A stretch of 64,000 bases of DNA from Polaribacter sp. WD7 (GTDB lineage: Bacteria > Bacteroidota > Bacteroidia > Flavobacteriales > Flavobacteriaceae): assembly GCF_003335085.1 (NCBI RefSeq), contig NZ_QPEJ01000016.1, forward strand, positions 124,001 to 188,000. The letters run 5' to 3'. The position numbers and the translations under genes were made by a program. This document shows positions 36,602-47,974 of the stretch, piece after piece. Under the pieces are notes generated by a model. That model saw nothing but the letters and a program-made list of their open reading frames with translations, had not been told where the DNA came from and made no database searches. Each line of letters begins with the position of its first letter. The stretch's first letter is position 1.

Positions 36602-39423
36602 TTCATATTTTTTAATAATTTCACATAAGTATCGTAAGCAAATTGTCCTACAATTCTATTACGATACTTTTTTAATGGAAGTAACACAGGAATAAATTCT
36701 CTGCTGTTAGAAATATTCACATAACTTATAACAAGATGTTTTATACCACTTCCACTAATATTCATGATTTTTTTTAGATAATCAACTTCTTTTAAAGTAG
36801 TTAAATTTAAAAACAATGTATTAACTGTATTCTTTTCTGCTACCTGATATTCTAGTAAAGGTAAAATTACCGCTCTTAAATTTCTTTCTAACAAATTTTC
36901 TAACAACTCTATAGCATTTATTTTAGCTTCTCTTACGCCACTGTTTATAGCTTTTTGAATTATTTTAACATCATTCTCATTATACAATAAGCTTAATAGA
37001 TTAAACAGTGTAGTAAAAGATTTTTTCACTTCAATTTCTAAAACACTATAAATTTTCTTACGTGCCTCTATTAATTGTTTATTATGCTCTTTATCATCCA
37101 TTAATTCTAGATTCATATGATGCTCAATAGAACTCATGATTTCTAAAATACTTTTATGATAAATACATTCTTTATAAATGCTTCTTTTTATGATTTTAGC
37201 AGAAATTAACAAATTCTCATCATTCCTTTTTAATCTTCTAAAAGCTTTGGAGGTCTCTAATCTAGTAGTTGTATTCTTACTTTTTAAAGTTATTTTTAAT
37301 ATTTTTAAAGCATTTCTATTTTTAAAAGCAGCAACTATTTTAGGTATATTTTTTTTAATATCGGGTTCAAGCTCATCCTTATATTCTAAATCTAACAATA
37401 CGTTTATAATTCTTGGTCCATAACTTTTTAAAGCTTTTATCCCCTTTTTTCTGTGTTGTTTAGTTTTAAGAAGTTTTAATAAATCATCTATAAAAATTTT
37501 ATGAGATGTTATACCCGCTGCAATTGTTGCAAACTTTATATTATATGGTTCTTCTGATTTTAAATTATCAGTTATTAAACTATAATAATTTGTAAACCTA
37601 GTATATGCAATACTTAGCAATAGTCCTGCAATAATTTCTTTTCTAGCATTACCTTCTTCTGTAGTGTAAAACTCTATTTTACTCTTCAAGCGATTTTTTA
37701 AACTATAGGTATTTGCTAATTTTTGGTTATGTTGACTTTGTTTGGCTAATGCCAAAATAGCTCCGTTTGCTACGTATTCGTCTTGATGATCTAAATAGGT
37801 GTTAAAAAAAGTTTTTTCGGTAATTGGAGAGTGCACTAAAATATATTCTAAGGCCACATACACCAAAACATCATCTTTTTTTGACACCAAAGAAGTAATC
37901 TTATTTAAAATATTATTATCATCAAAAGCATCTAAATAACTAATTGCAGCAACCTTTATTTTGTTTGAAGGGTGGTCTAGTAACTCTATAACCAAAGGTT
38001 GTAATACCTTTAATTTATAATCTTTTAACTGATTGAACATCTTTAAAATAGCTTCATCATCATCAGATTTCAAGACGTTTTTAATATGTAACAAACTGTC
38101 TTGTTTTTTTAGTTTATCTTTATTATAATTTACATTTTCTAATGTTGCTTGTATATTAGCTTTAAATGACTCAAAATAAGCTTCTCTTAATTTGTAGATC
38201 AACACAATCCAAACAAAAACAAAGAAGAGAATAATTACGGAAATATAAGAGGTACTTAAATTTAATTTTTTGATGAAAAAAATCAGTAAAAAACCCGCTA
38301 CCCCAGTTGCTATACTATCTACAGCAACATCTATGTATGATTTTGCTTGATTTTTGACCTGAAGTGGAATAGGCATAATAGACAACTCTATAGCAGCTTT
38401 ATTTAAACTTTGTTTGAAACTACCATCTATTCCTTTTACAATAACAAGTACCCACAATTCTGGGAATGTTAAAAAAAGTAGACCTCCTAGTCCTAAAGCT
38501 AATGGCAACAATAGAAGAGAAGAAGAAACACCAAGTTTTGTGATAACCTTATTGGTAAAAAATAACTGAATTATTAAGGCTATTACATTAAAAGTAGAAA
38601 ACCAAAACCCAAAAAAAGCGGTTAAATCATCAGAATTTGATATGGCTTTGTTTGCAAAATCGCTAAATTGATAGTCTACTAGTTTGGCTACAATTACACT
38701 TATTCCAACAATAAAGGCTAAAAAGGTTAAATGTTTCGATTTAAAAATGAGTCTAACAGAGGAATTTTCTAATTGATCCTGACGCTCTATTATTTGTTTT
38801 CGCTTAAATGTGTTTAAATAACGTATTCTTAAATTGTAAACTTTTTTTAATATAGGAATACAAAATAACAGTAAAATTGAAGCTATAAAAATGGTGTATT
38901 CTTTACCAAAAGTACTTGCTACTAAACTAGTTAAGTATCCTCCAAAAATACCACCTGCTATAGCCCCAGCTCCAATAAAACCAAAAATTCTTTTAGCTTC
39001 TCTTGCATTAAAAACCATATTTGCAAAAATCCAAAACTGAGATGTAGCTAAGACTGCAAATAAAGAAACAAATATGTAATAGAAAAAAAGAAAAAAGGTG
39101 CTTGTAAAGTTATATTTGAGTAAAAACCCTAATAAAGCAAAAACAATACTAAATGTTAGGAGTGATAAAACAGTTATTTTAACCAATGAAAACTTTCTGA
39201 TAGCTTTACTATAAAAATAAGTAGTGATTACCGCCGTAACTGCAACAAGAAGGTAGCCGTATGGTAATTGATCTGCCCCTAAATTAGAAATAAATAATGC
39301 ATTTATTGAGGGTTTAACAATTAGTAAAACTGTTATGATAATAAAAATATATAATTGCATTAAAAAAGAGATGAATATTTCTCCATCTCTTAATCCTAAT
39401 GTTTTATTTATAATTTTTCTCAA
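36598..39423 (-). CDS. ATP/ADP translocase-like (NTT/Npt family) transporter fused to HEAT repeats
   Basis: The first about 420 residues of this 941-residue protein form about twelve membrane segments and resemble Npt1/Npt2-type nucleotide transporters, with KPSINALFISNLGADQLPY, given here in part as the PSxNALFxxxLGxxxLPY block near residues 38-55. The remaining 500 or so residues are a series of helical HEAT-like repeats (for example SNKIKVAAISYL and DEYVANGAILAL), probably cytoplasmic and binding a partner. Known NTT proteins exchange ATP/ADP or import nucleotides in intracellular bacteria and plastids; free-living Bacteroidota carry homologues of unknown substrate. It follows a class A serine hydrolase gene by 19 bases on the same strand. 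Confidence 0.75.
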   Translation of the reverse strand: MRKIINKTLGLRDGEIFISFLMQLYIFIIITVLLIVKPSINALFISNLGADQLPYGYLLVAVTAVITTYFYSKAIRKFSLVKITVLSLLTFSIVFALLGFLLKYNFTSTFFLFFYYIFVSLFAVLATSQFWIFANMVFNAREAKRIFGFIGAGAIAGGIFGGYLTSLVASTFGKEYTIFIASILLLFCIPILKKVYNLRIRYLNTFKRKQIIERQDQLENSSVRLIFKSKHLTFLAFIVGISVIVAKLVDYQFSDFANKAISNSDDLTAFFGFWFSTFNVIALIIQLFFTNKVITKLGVSSSLLLLPLALGLGGLLFLTFPELWVLVIVKGIDGSFKQSLNKAAIELSIMPIPLQVKNQAKSYIDVAVDSIATGVAGFLLIFFIKKLNLSTSYISVIILFFVFVWIVLIYKLREAYFESFKANIQATLENVNYNKDKLKKQDSLLHIKNVLKSDDDEAILKMFNQLKDYKLKVLQPLVIELLDHPSNKIKVAAISYLDAFDDNNILNKITSLVSKKDDVLVYVALEYILVHSPITEKTFFNTYLDHQDEYVANGAILALAKQSQHNQKLANTYSLKNRLKSKIEFYTTEEGNARKEIIAGLLLSIAYTRFTNYYSLITDNLKSEEPYNIKFATIAAGITSHKIFIDDLLKLLKTKQHRKKGIKALKSYGPRIINVLLDLEYKDELEPDIKKNIPKIVAAFKNRNALKILKITLKSKNTTTRLETSKAFRRLKRNDENLLISAKIIKRSIYKECIYHKSILEIMSSIEHHMNLELMDDKEHNKQLIEARKKIYSVLEIEVKKSFTTLFNLLSLLYNENDVKIIQKAINSGVREAKINAIELLENLLERNLRAVILPLLEYQVAEKNTVNTLFLNLTTLKEVDYLKKIMNISGSGIKHLVISYVNISNSREFIPVLLPLKKYRNRIVGQFAYDTYVKLLKNMN

Positions 39424-39442
39424 TCTAGATTGTATTTACAAA

Positions 39443-40375
39443 CTATAAAGAACGTGATTTTTTTAATACTTTTTCTAATGGTTTTACTAAATTTCTAATT
39501 AATTGCTCTCCATAGTCATAGTCTATTAGTGCTACGATGATGTATTTTCTATCAGGTCCCCAAACTAAAGCGGAGTCAGAATGGTAATTTCTCCAAGAAC
39601 CAGATTTTCTATAAATATCAGCCTTTGGAGCCACTTTATCTAAAGTATTTACAAATTTATGGTGTAGCTCTGGATTTTTCATAATTTCTAACATTTCTTT
39701 AGAACGCTCTGTACTAATTAAATTTCCTAGGGCCAATTGATAGTAAAAACTACATACTTGTCTTGTAGTTGCTGCATGACTCAAACCTTTAATTGGGTCT
39801 GGGTATCTTTTACCCTTAGCCGCATAACGTTTTCCAACCCATAAACCTCCACCAACTTCTTCGTCATAAAGTTTATATTTCGGTGCTCTTAAAACATCTT
39901 CAATTTTTTTGTAACCTACCCTGTCTATCATTCGTGTAGATGCCTTATTGTTTGATTTACTTATCATTAATCGTAAATCTTTTTTTACTTCACTTGTATA
40001 CGCTAATTCTCCTTTATCTATGGCATCCATAGAGGCTAATAAAATGGCAATTTTTGGTAAACTTGCCGCATACATCATAAAGTCATCGTTTAATCCTGCG
40101 TATTTAAAATTGGTACTATCACTCATATCTACAATACCTATAGACATTTGTTTTCCTTTAATCAAACGTTTCCAAGTTTTGTTAGCGTTTACCTCATCCT
40201 CTAGTATCGTTTGTAAATTAGCATTTTGAATTTCTTTAATTGGTTTAATCTCCTCGTTTAATTCAATCGGCAATGCCACTTTAGAGTTTTTATATGTATT
40301 TTGCCCTAAAATGCAGATAGAAAAAGTTAATAGTAAAATTGTAAAAATATTAGTTTTTTGTTTTTTTAAAATCAT
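39443..40375 (-). CDS. Class A beta-lactamase-like serine hydrolase
   Basis: The 310-residue exported protein has a signal peptide (hydrophobic residues 10-22) and the class A motif set: SLPK at residues 105-108 (nucleophile S105), SNN in ISKSNNKAS, and KSG in YRKSGSW. The glutamate of the omega loop is not evident from inspection. It could be a beta-lactamase or a peptidoglycan-acting relative. It lies 19 bases upstream of the NTT-HEAT gene and is probably co-transcribed with it. Together with the facing operon this puts one serine hydrolase beside each half of the cluster. Confidence 0.82.
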   Translation of the reverse strand: MILKKQKTNIFTILLLTFSICILGQNTYKNSKVALPIELNEEIKPIKEIQNANLQTILEDEVNANKTWKRLIKGKQMSIGIVDMSDSTNFKYAGLNDDFMMYAASLPKIAILLASMDAIDKGELAYTSEVKKDLRLMISKSNNKASTRMIDRVGYKKIEDVLRAPKYKLYDEEVGGGLWVGKRYAAKGKRYPDPIKGLSHAATTRQVCSFYYQLALGNLISTERSKEMLEIMKNPELHHKFVNTLDKVAPKADIYRKSGSWRNYHSDSALVWGPDRKYIIVALIDYDYGEQLIRNLVKPLEKVLKKSRSL

Positions 40376-40483
40376 ATCTGTTTTTTCTATTTATATACTT
40401 ATATATTATACAAAATAAATGCCAGAATACAAATTATGAACACTTATTTTTTTAAAAAATAGTAGATTTTAAAACAAAGGGAC

Positions 40484-40978
40484 TTAAGAAGCTTTTTTCT
40501 TTTTAGGTGTAGTTGGGTTAAATCCAAAACTTGAATCTGGTAGTTGAATTCCTAATTGATATATAATATAACCAATACTGGCAAAATGATGTATGGCATG
40601 ACTGTGTGCTTGCATTAGTATAGCTCCTAAAGTATAATTAGCACCTACAACTCCTAATCCCATATCATCTTTAACAATAATATTTTTTTCTAAATCTGAT
40701 TGTGATAATTTATGAAGTTGATTTAGTATTGTATCAAAATATTGCAAACCGTAAGTGGTCTGAATTTCTGCAGATTTATCTCTATTTCTTTTATTCAAAA
40801 ATACCATATCTTCTTCCAAACCTTCAAAAACACATGAAAACACATCTAAAATATGTCTTATATGACATCCTATACTAGAATAATAAGGTGCTACAGAAGC
40901 ATCTGAATATTGATCGTCTGAAATTGCGTTTATTAATTTGATTCCTTTTTGTAAGTTTTTTTCTATTGCTTCAATCAT
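40484..40978 (-). CDS. DinB-like four-helix protein
   Basis: The 164-residue protein (from the ATG at 40978) looks like a DinB/YfiT superfamily member: a four-helix bundle with metal-binding histidines in IGCHIRHILD and in HSHAIHHFASIGYII. Members bind a divalent metal and some are thiol-dependent transferases; in bacteria that make bacillithiol some use that thiol. A TTG start at 41029 would add 17 residues not typical of the fold and is rejected. The C-terminus is short and basic (KKKKAS). The substrate is unknown. Confidence 0.75.
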   Translation of the reverse strand: MIEAIEKNLQKGIKLINAISDDQYSDASVAPYYSSIGCHIRHILDVFSCVFEGLEEDMVFLNKRNRDKSAEIQTTYGLQYFDTILNQLHKLSQSDLEKNIIVKDDMGLGVVGANYTLGAILMQAHSHAIHHFASIGYIIYQLGIQLPDSSFGFNPTTPKKKKAS

Positions 40979-41143
40979 AATAGCATTTGTAAAGCTTTTC
41001 AGTCGTAAAAATTTTGTCCAATTTACCAAAAGTTATTGATTTTTTTAAATTTATTTGAATCCTTTTTTAAAGTTTTGAAAATCATAGAATTATATATATA
41101 TCAAAATACAACATAATCGTTTATAAAACTTCCTTTTTGGTTT

Positions 41144-41160
41144 TTGGCATGCTCTTTGAA
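41144..41160 (+). promoter_or_regulatory. Possible sigma-54 (RpoN) promoter
   Basis: TTGGCATGCTCTTTGAA resembles TGGCAY-N5-TTGCW with one mismatch (TTGAA for TTGCA) and the correct spacing. It lies 66 bases before the ATG at 41227, where no TAnnTTTG box was found. Confidence 0.4.
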
Positions 41161-41226
41161 ATTATATTATCAAATGCGAAAGCCGAAAAGCAATTAGAGT
41201 AGGCAAAACTTTTAAAACCATATATT

Positions 41227-42051
41227 ATGAAAAAAGGTATACTTTTATTATTTGGATTATTTATGATGGTTTCTACTGTTGAAGCTAGTCATAACAACAA
41301 ACTACTGATAAGAAACGGGTTTGACTACTCTTACACAAATGCTGTAAATTTTGTAGAACGTGGTATAGAATTCTATGTTTTTACGAATGGCGAATTTGAT
41401 TTTGATACCAATTACAGAAACAGAGGAGTTAGAATACACAGAGATTACAGAGGTAGAATTAGAAATATTGGCAACGTATTTGTAAATTATGATAGATATG
41501 GAAATGTATCTAGAATTGGAAATATTTTTATAAGATATCACAGAGGAAGACTAGCTAGAGTTGGAAATTTACGAGTTGATTATGACAGATGGGGACTTCC
41601 TGTATTTAGAGGATATGTGAATGACAATTTTTATTACCATAATGGAGTTAGGTTTAGCATAAATTTTGGCGATGTTTGTAATTATGATGATGCTTATTTT
41701 TACGGAAGAGATTTTAGAAGAAATTATTCTCAAATTAGAGAAGACCGTAACTTTTATTATTACAGAGCAAACACTAATGCTAGAATTGGCAGTAGAAGTA
41801 AAATTTTAAGAAGAAAAAAACCATCTGTTACCAATAATAGAAGAACTATAGAAAATGCTACTAGAGATTATAGTTATAGGAGGTCTAATACAACAACCTC
41901 AACTAGAAAAAGTTCTGTAAAACGCAGTAATATAGGAAATACGAGATCTAGTAATTATAAAAAATCGAACATTACTAAAAGGAACGATAAAGACCTTACT
42001 AAACGTGGTAAGAGAAAAGGTATTAATGATACTAGATCTCGTAGAAACTAA
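41227..42051 (+). CDS. Secreted basic protein with short tandem repeats, unknown function
   Basis: I do not know a functional family. The 274-residue protein has a signal peptide ending near VEASH (residues 1-21). Residues about 72-130 hold three related units of about 20 residues (NIGNVFVNYDRYG, RIGNIFIRYHRG, RVGNLRVDYDRWG), reminiscent of beta-strand repeats. The C-terminal 90 residues are very basic and low in complexity, rich in R, K, S, T and N. Such a tail could bind polyanions or the cell wall. The gene stands alone with a possible sigma-54 promoter and a strong terminator. Confidence 0.65.
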   Translation: MKKGILLLFGLFMMVSTVEASHNNKLLIRNGFDYSYTNAVNFVERGIEFYVFTNGEFDFDTNYRNRGVRIHRDYRGRIRNIGNVFVNYDRYGNVSRIGNIFIRYHRGRLARVGNLRVDYDRWGLPVFRGYVNDNFYYHNGVRFSINFGDVCNYDDAYFYGRDFRRNYSQIREDRNFYYYRANTNARIGSRSKILRRKKPSVTNNRRTIENATRDYSYRRSNTTTSTRKSSVKRSNIGNTRSSNYKKSNITKRNDKDLTKRGKRKGINDTRSRRN

Positions 42052-42166
42052 AACAGGTGTTTACACGTATTTACATTAAAGAGTAGTTTTATATTTTTGA
42101 TATTATAAATGTTTGAATTTGAAAATTTAACTAACTACTCATTGTGATAGGAAAAAGTAGAAGTTA

Positions 42167-42202
42167 AAAGCCCCATTTCTAAAAAAGGAAATGGGGCTTT
42201 TT
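42167..42202. terminator. Bidirectional rho-independent terminator
   Basis: AAAAGCCCCATTTC pairs with GAAATGGGGCTTTT around a short A/G loop between convergent genes (basic secreted protein and ettA). Confidence 0.9.
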
Positions 42203-42235
42203 ATTTTTTGTTTGAATTGTAAAAATAGTAAAGAA

Positions 42236-43927
42236 TTATCGAATTAATTTTTTGTACTTGATACGTTTTGGCATTAAATCTCCTCCCAAACGTTTCTTTT
42301 TATTCTCTTCGTAATCTGAGAAAGATCCTTCAAAGAAATAAACCTGACTATCTCCCTCAAAAGCTAAAATGTGGGTACAGATTCTATCTAAAAACCATCT
42401 ATCGTGAGAAATAACTACGGCACAACCTGCAAAGTTTTCTAAACCTTCTTCTAATGCTCTTAATGTATTTACATCTAAATCATTGGTAGGCTCATCTAAT
42501 AACAACACATTTCCTTCTTCTTTTAGGGTCATTGCCAAATGCAAGCGGTTACGCTCTCCACCAGATAAGGTAGCTACTTTTTTATTTTGCTCGCTACCTG
42601 AAAAATTAAATCTACTTAAATAAGCTCTAGAGTTTACTTGCTTACCTCCCATCATTACCAAATCTTGCCCATCAGAAAAATTTTCCCAAATGGTTTTTTC
42701 TGGATCTATATTAGAATGTGATTGATCTACGTATGCAATTTTAGCAGTTTCTCCAACATTAAAACTTCCTTTATCAGGGTTTTCTTCGTCCATAATCATC
42801 TTAAAGATTGTGGTTTTTCCTGCTCCATTGGGTCCTATAATACCAACAATTCCTGCTTGAGGTAAATTAAATTCTAAATTTTCATACAATAATTTATCTC
42901 CATAAGCTTTAGAAACTCCATTAGCTTCTATTACATTGGTTCCTAATCGTGGTCCGTTTGGAATATAAATTTCTAGTTTTTCGTCTACTTGTTTTTGGTC
43001 TTGACTCATTAACTTTTCATAGTTCTTCAAACGTGCTTTCTGCTTTGTTTGACGACCTTTAGCTCCTTGGCGCACCCAATCTAACTCACGTTCTAGTGTT
43101 TTTTGACGCTTAGAAGCTGTTTTACTCTCTTGTGCCAAACGTTGCGATTTTTGATCTAACCATGACGAGTAGTTTCCTTTCCAAGGAATACCTTCTCCTC
43201 TATCCAACTCTAAAATCCAACCAGCTACATTATCTAAGAAATACCTATCATGCGTTACAGCAATTACAGTACCTTTATATTGTGCTAAATGATGCTCTAA
43301 CCAATGTACAGATTCAGCATCTAAATGGTTGGTAGGCTCATCTAACAATAAAATTTCAGGTTCTTGTAATAACAATCTGCATAAAGCTACACGTCTTTTT
43401 TCTCCACCAGAAAGTACTCCAATTTTCTTATCAGAATCTGGAGTTCTTAAAGCATCCATTGCTATTTCTAATTTGGTATCTAATTCCCAAGCATTCACTG
43501 CATCAATTTTATCTTGTAGATCTGCTTGTTGGTTCATCAATTTTTCCATTTTATCTGCATCAGAATACACTTCTTCTAAACCAAACATATCGTTGATTTT
43601 ATTGTACTCATCTAAAATGGCTACTGTTTCTGCTACCCCTTCTCTAACAACTTCTATTACTGTTTTTTCTGGATCTAGTTGTGGTTCTTGTTCTAGATAT
43701 CCTACTTTATAGCCAGGTGAAAAAGTAACATCTCCTTGAAAATTCTTTTCAACACCAGCAATTATTTTCAACAAAGTAGATTTACCGGATCCATTTAAAC
43801 CAAGAATACCAATTTTGGCTCCGTAAAAAAAGCTTAAATAAATATCTTTTAAAACTTGTTTACCTGTAGATTGATAGGTTTTAGAAACCTTATTCATAGA
43901 AAAAATGACTTTTTTATCGTCTGACAT
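42236..43927 (-). CDS. ettA: Energy-dependent translational throttle protein EttA (ABC-F)
   Basis: The 563-residue ABC-F ATPase binds the ribosomal E site and gates entry into elongation according to ATP/ADP. Two ABC domains are seen, each with Walker A (GLNGSGKST at 43-51; GPNGAGKTT in the second half), signature (LSGGEKRRV; LSGGERNRL) and Walker B (LLLDEPTNHLD; LLLDEPTNDLD). The linker contains the basic QGAKGRQTKQKARL region. No transmembrane domain is present. It lies 52 bases downstream of the CAL67264-type gene, probably in one transcript. Confidence 0.95.
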   Translation of the reverse strand: MSDDKKVIFSMNKVSKTYQSTGKQVLKDIYLSFFYGAKIGILGLNGSGKSTLLKIIAGVEKNFQGDVTFSPGYKVGYLEQEPQLDPEKTVIEVVREGVAETVAILDEYNKINDMFGLEEVYSDADKMEKLMNQQADLQDKIDAVNAWELDTKLEIAMDALRTPDSDKKIGVLSGGEKRRVALCRLLLQEPEILLLDEPTNHLDAESVHWLEHHLAQYKGTVIAVTHDRYFLDNVAGWILELDRGEGIPWKGNYSSWLDQKSQRLAQESKTASKRQKTLERELDWVRQGAKGRQTKQKARLKNYEKLMSQDQKQVDEKLEIYIPNGPRLGTNVIEANGVSKAYGDKLLYENLEFNLPQAGIVGIIGPNGAGKTTIFKMIMDEENPDKGSFNVGETAKIAYVDQSHSNIDPEKTIWENFSDGQDLVMMGGKQVNSRAYLSRFNFSGSEQNKKVATLSGGERNRLHLAMTLKEEGNVLLLDEPTNDLDVNTLRALEEGLENFAGCAVVISHDRWFLDRICTHILAFEGDSQVYFFEGSFSDYEENKKKRLGGDLMPKRIKYKKLIR

Positions 43928-43979
43928 TTTTTGTGATTTTATATTATAAATTTGAATTTGCTACTGAAAAAAGTAGACT

Positions 43980-44162
43980 TTATACTCTTCCTTTTAGGGC
44001 ATTAAAAACCCAAGCTATACAGAAAAAGCCAATACCAACAGTTGCAAAACCCCAACCAGCAACATCCTTATATCTGTATGCGCCCATTAAGATTAAAATA
44101 ACTCCCATAATAATCATTAAAAAAGTTGCCCAACCAAGGACAGTATTTTTATTCATTGTCAT
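43980..44162 (-). CDS. CAL67264-type small membrane protein
   Basis: The 60-residue protein has two hydrophobic helices (about residues 8-27 and 34-54) ending in ALKGRV. It matches the small flavobacterial family known as CAL67264 family membrane protein, usually found just upstream of ettA. ATG codons at 44162 and 44156 are both possible; homologues mostly begin MNKNT, which favours the second. The function is unknown; constant linkage to ettA is the main clue. Confidence 0.85.
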   Translation of the reverse strand: MTMNKNTVLGWATFLMIIMGVILILMGAYRYKDVAGWGFATVGIGFFCIAWVFNALKGRV

Positions 44163-44188
44163 AAATCCGTAATTAATTAGTTAATGAG

Positions 44189-44196
44189 CAAATATC
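44189..44196 (-). promoter_or_regulatory. Putative -7 box (GATATTTG) for the CAL67264-ettA unit
   Basis: On the minus strand GATATTTG differs from TAnnTTTG at the first T and second base register only weakly; it is placed about 27 bases before the ATG. Confidence 0.3.
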
Positions 44197-44377
44197 GATA
44201 AATTATTTGAATTTAGTAAAATTTATATCATAGATAAGCACCTTAGATTGACATCTACTTTTTGATTTTTTTGTTTATAAATCATATGAATTTGTCTTTT
44301 ATAACAAAGAGAAAATGACCCATTATAATTTTATACTAAATTAAACTTTATGCTTAAATCACAAATAATTAGATGCT

Positions 44378-44989
44378 TTAAAAACCTCCTCTTTGTCTAT
44401 TTCCTCTTTGTCCTTGACCTTGATTATTATTTCTTTGAGGTCTTTTAGGTTTTAATTTATCTTTTTTTGCTTTTTGATATTTCACCCATTTTTTTAGTTC
44501 TTTTTCAGTTAAGATATCTTTTAACCCGTTGTTTAAGTTTTTTTCATTTTTACGTACTTTTTGTCTAATGGGTCTAATTATTTCTTGCGCTTTTTCTCTA
44601 GTTAAACCTCTTTGATTGTTAACGCGATTGTTTCCTTGAGCACGTATTGATTTCATTTCTGCATTTACAATTTTATTCAAGTTTGTAAAAGTATCAGCAT
44701 TTGAAAATTCTATTTCTTTAATTTGTGTATTGTACTTTTTTAAAAGACTTACAACTAAAGGTTTGGATTTGTCGTTTTTTAAGTTTAGTTTTTTTAATAC
44801 CTTATCTATATCGTAAAAAAACAAGCCAGCAACTTCGCTTGCTTTAAACGCTCTAGGTTTTCTGTTCTGTTGATTTAGACGTTGTTGATCTGGTCTTACT
44901 CTTTCTTGACCTCTCCCTGCTCCTTGAGCTTGAGCGTGCATACTTACGCCTATTAAAATAATTATGAGGTAAACTATTTTTTTCATCAT
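44378..44989 (-). CDS. Secreted basic protein, possibly Spy/CpxP-like
   Basis: The 203-residue protein has a signal peptide ending HAQAQ (residue 22), low-complexity Q/R/N-rich ends, and a helical middle (about residues 48-165) with an LTxEKxQEIIRPIRQKVRKN pattern and a LTEKELKKWVKY ending. Helical periplasmic proteins with such LTxxQ-like motifs occur in the Spy/CpxP group, but the similarity is weak. The C-terminal GQGQRGNRQRGGF is typical of low-complexity tails. It is monocistronic as far as can be seen. Confidence 0.6.
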   Translation of the reverse strand: MMKKIVYLIIILIGVSMHAQAQGAGRGQERVRPDQQRLNQQNRKPRAFKASEVAGLFFYDIDKVLKKLNLKNDKSKPLVVSLLKKYNTQIKEIEFSNADTFTNLNKIVNAEMKSIRAQGNNRVNNQRGLTREKAQEIIRPIRQKVRKNEKNLNNGLKDILTEKELKKWVKYQKAKKDKLKPKRPQRNNNQGQGQRGNRQRGGF

Positions 44990-45067
44990 TAATATTTAGT
45001 GGATTATACTCTATTAGATGTAAAACATAAGAAAAACTTGCTATAAATTCTTATATTTTTCAAAATC

Positions 45068-47149
<2,082 letters not shown>

Positions 47150-47239
47150 TTATGAGAATAAAAAATAGCCACAAAAATCAGAATAATTACTTGTTTAAGC
47201 GTATCTAAAATTTTGTAGCCAAAGTAAATTTAAGTTTTT

Positions 47240-47947
47240 TTAATTTAATGGAACATCAATGACCAATAACTTACTTTTTGATGTTGCTTTAATATGAATT
47301 TTGTCTGTATCTGTAATACCAATTGCATCTCTTTTTTCTAGAATTTCTTTTGCTATAAGAACTTCACCATCAATTAAGAAAAAATACGCAGCATTTTTTA
47401 AACTGTACGCTGTTTCAAAATCTTTATCTAAATCTATTAGAGAGATATATGCTTGCTGATTAATAGGTAAAGAACCTTCTATCTGGTTGCTCTTAGGTGA
47501 AACCAATGTTTGAAATTGATTTTTTCTACCAGTCTCTTCAAAAAACTTTTGATTATAATATGGAGTTACCTCATTTTTTTCTGGGATAATCCAAAGTTGT
47601 AAAAAATTAGTTTCTTCAGTTTTGCTATCATTAAATTCTGAATGTGTTATACCAGTACCCGCACTCATTACCTGCACTTCACCTACTTCTATAGAGCGTT
47701 TATTATTCATACTATCTTTATGAGATAGAGCTCCTGAAATGGGTATAGAAATGATTTCCATATTTTTATGAGGGTGTGTTCCAAAACCCATTTTGGGTTG
47801 CACCACGTCGTCATTTAAAACTCTTAGCATCCCGAAATTCATCCTTTCAGGATTTTGATAACTTGAAAAACTAAAGGTATGATGTGATTTTAGCCAACCA
47901 TGATTTACGTATCCTCTAGTGTTTGCTTTATGAATTGCTTTTATCAT
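47240..47947 (-). CDS. Pirin family protein (bicupin)
   Basis: The 235-residue protein is a pirin of the YhhW type. The N-terminal cupin has the metal-binding histidines and glutamate in GTHPHKNMEIISIPISG and HKDSM, then QVMSAGTGITHSE. YhhW-type pirins cleave quercetin in vitro; their physiological substrate is unclear. It starts 27 bases after the first pirin gene on the same strand, so the two are likely one unit. The adjacent oxidoreductase and MarR genes fit a role in handling aromatic or quinone-like compounds. Confidence 0.9.
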   Translation of the reverse strand: MIKAIHKANTRGYVNHGWLKSHHTFSFSSYQNPERMNFGMLRVLNDDVVQPKMGFGTHPHKNMEIISIPISGALSHKDSMNNKRSIEVGEVQVMSAGTGITHSEFNDSKTEETNFLQLWIIPEKNEVTPYYNQKFFEETGRKNQFQTLVSPKSNQIEGSLPINQQAYISLIDLDKDFETAYSLKNAAYFFLIDGEVLIAKEILEKRDAIGITDTDKIHIKATSKSKLLVIDVPLN

Positions 47948-47974
47948 AATATATTTTTTTAAATTTTTTGATTA

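Noticed and set aside
40979-41029. TTG-started longer form of the DinB-like protein
   Set aside because: The extra 17 residues are not part of the fold and an ATG at 40978 is available. The same reasoning rejects the TTG at 47137 for the dienoyl-CoA reductase-like gene.
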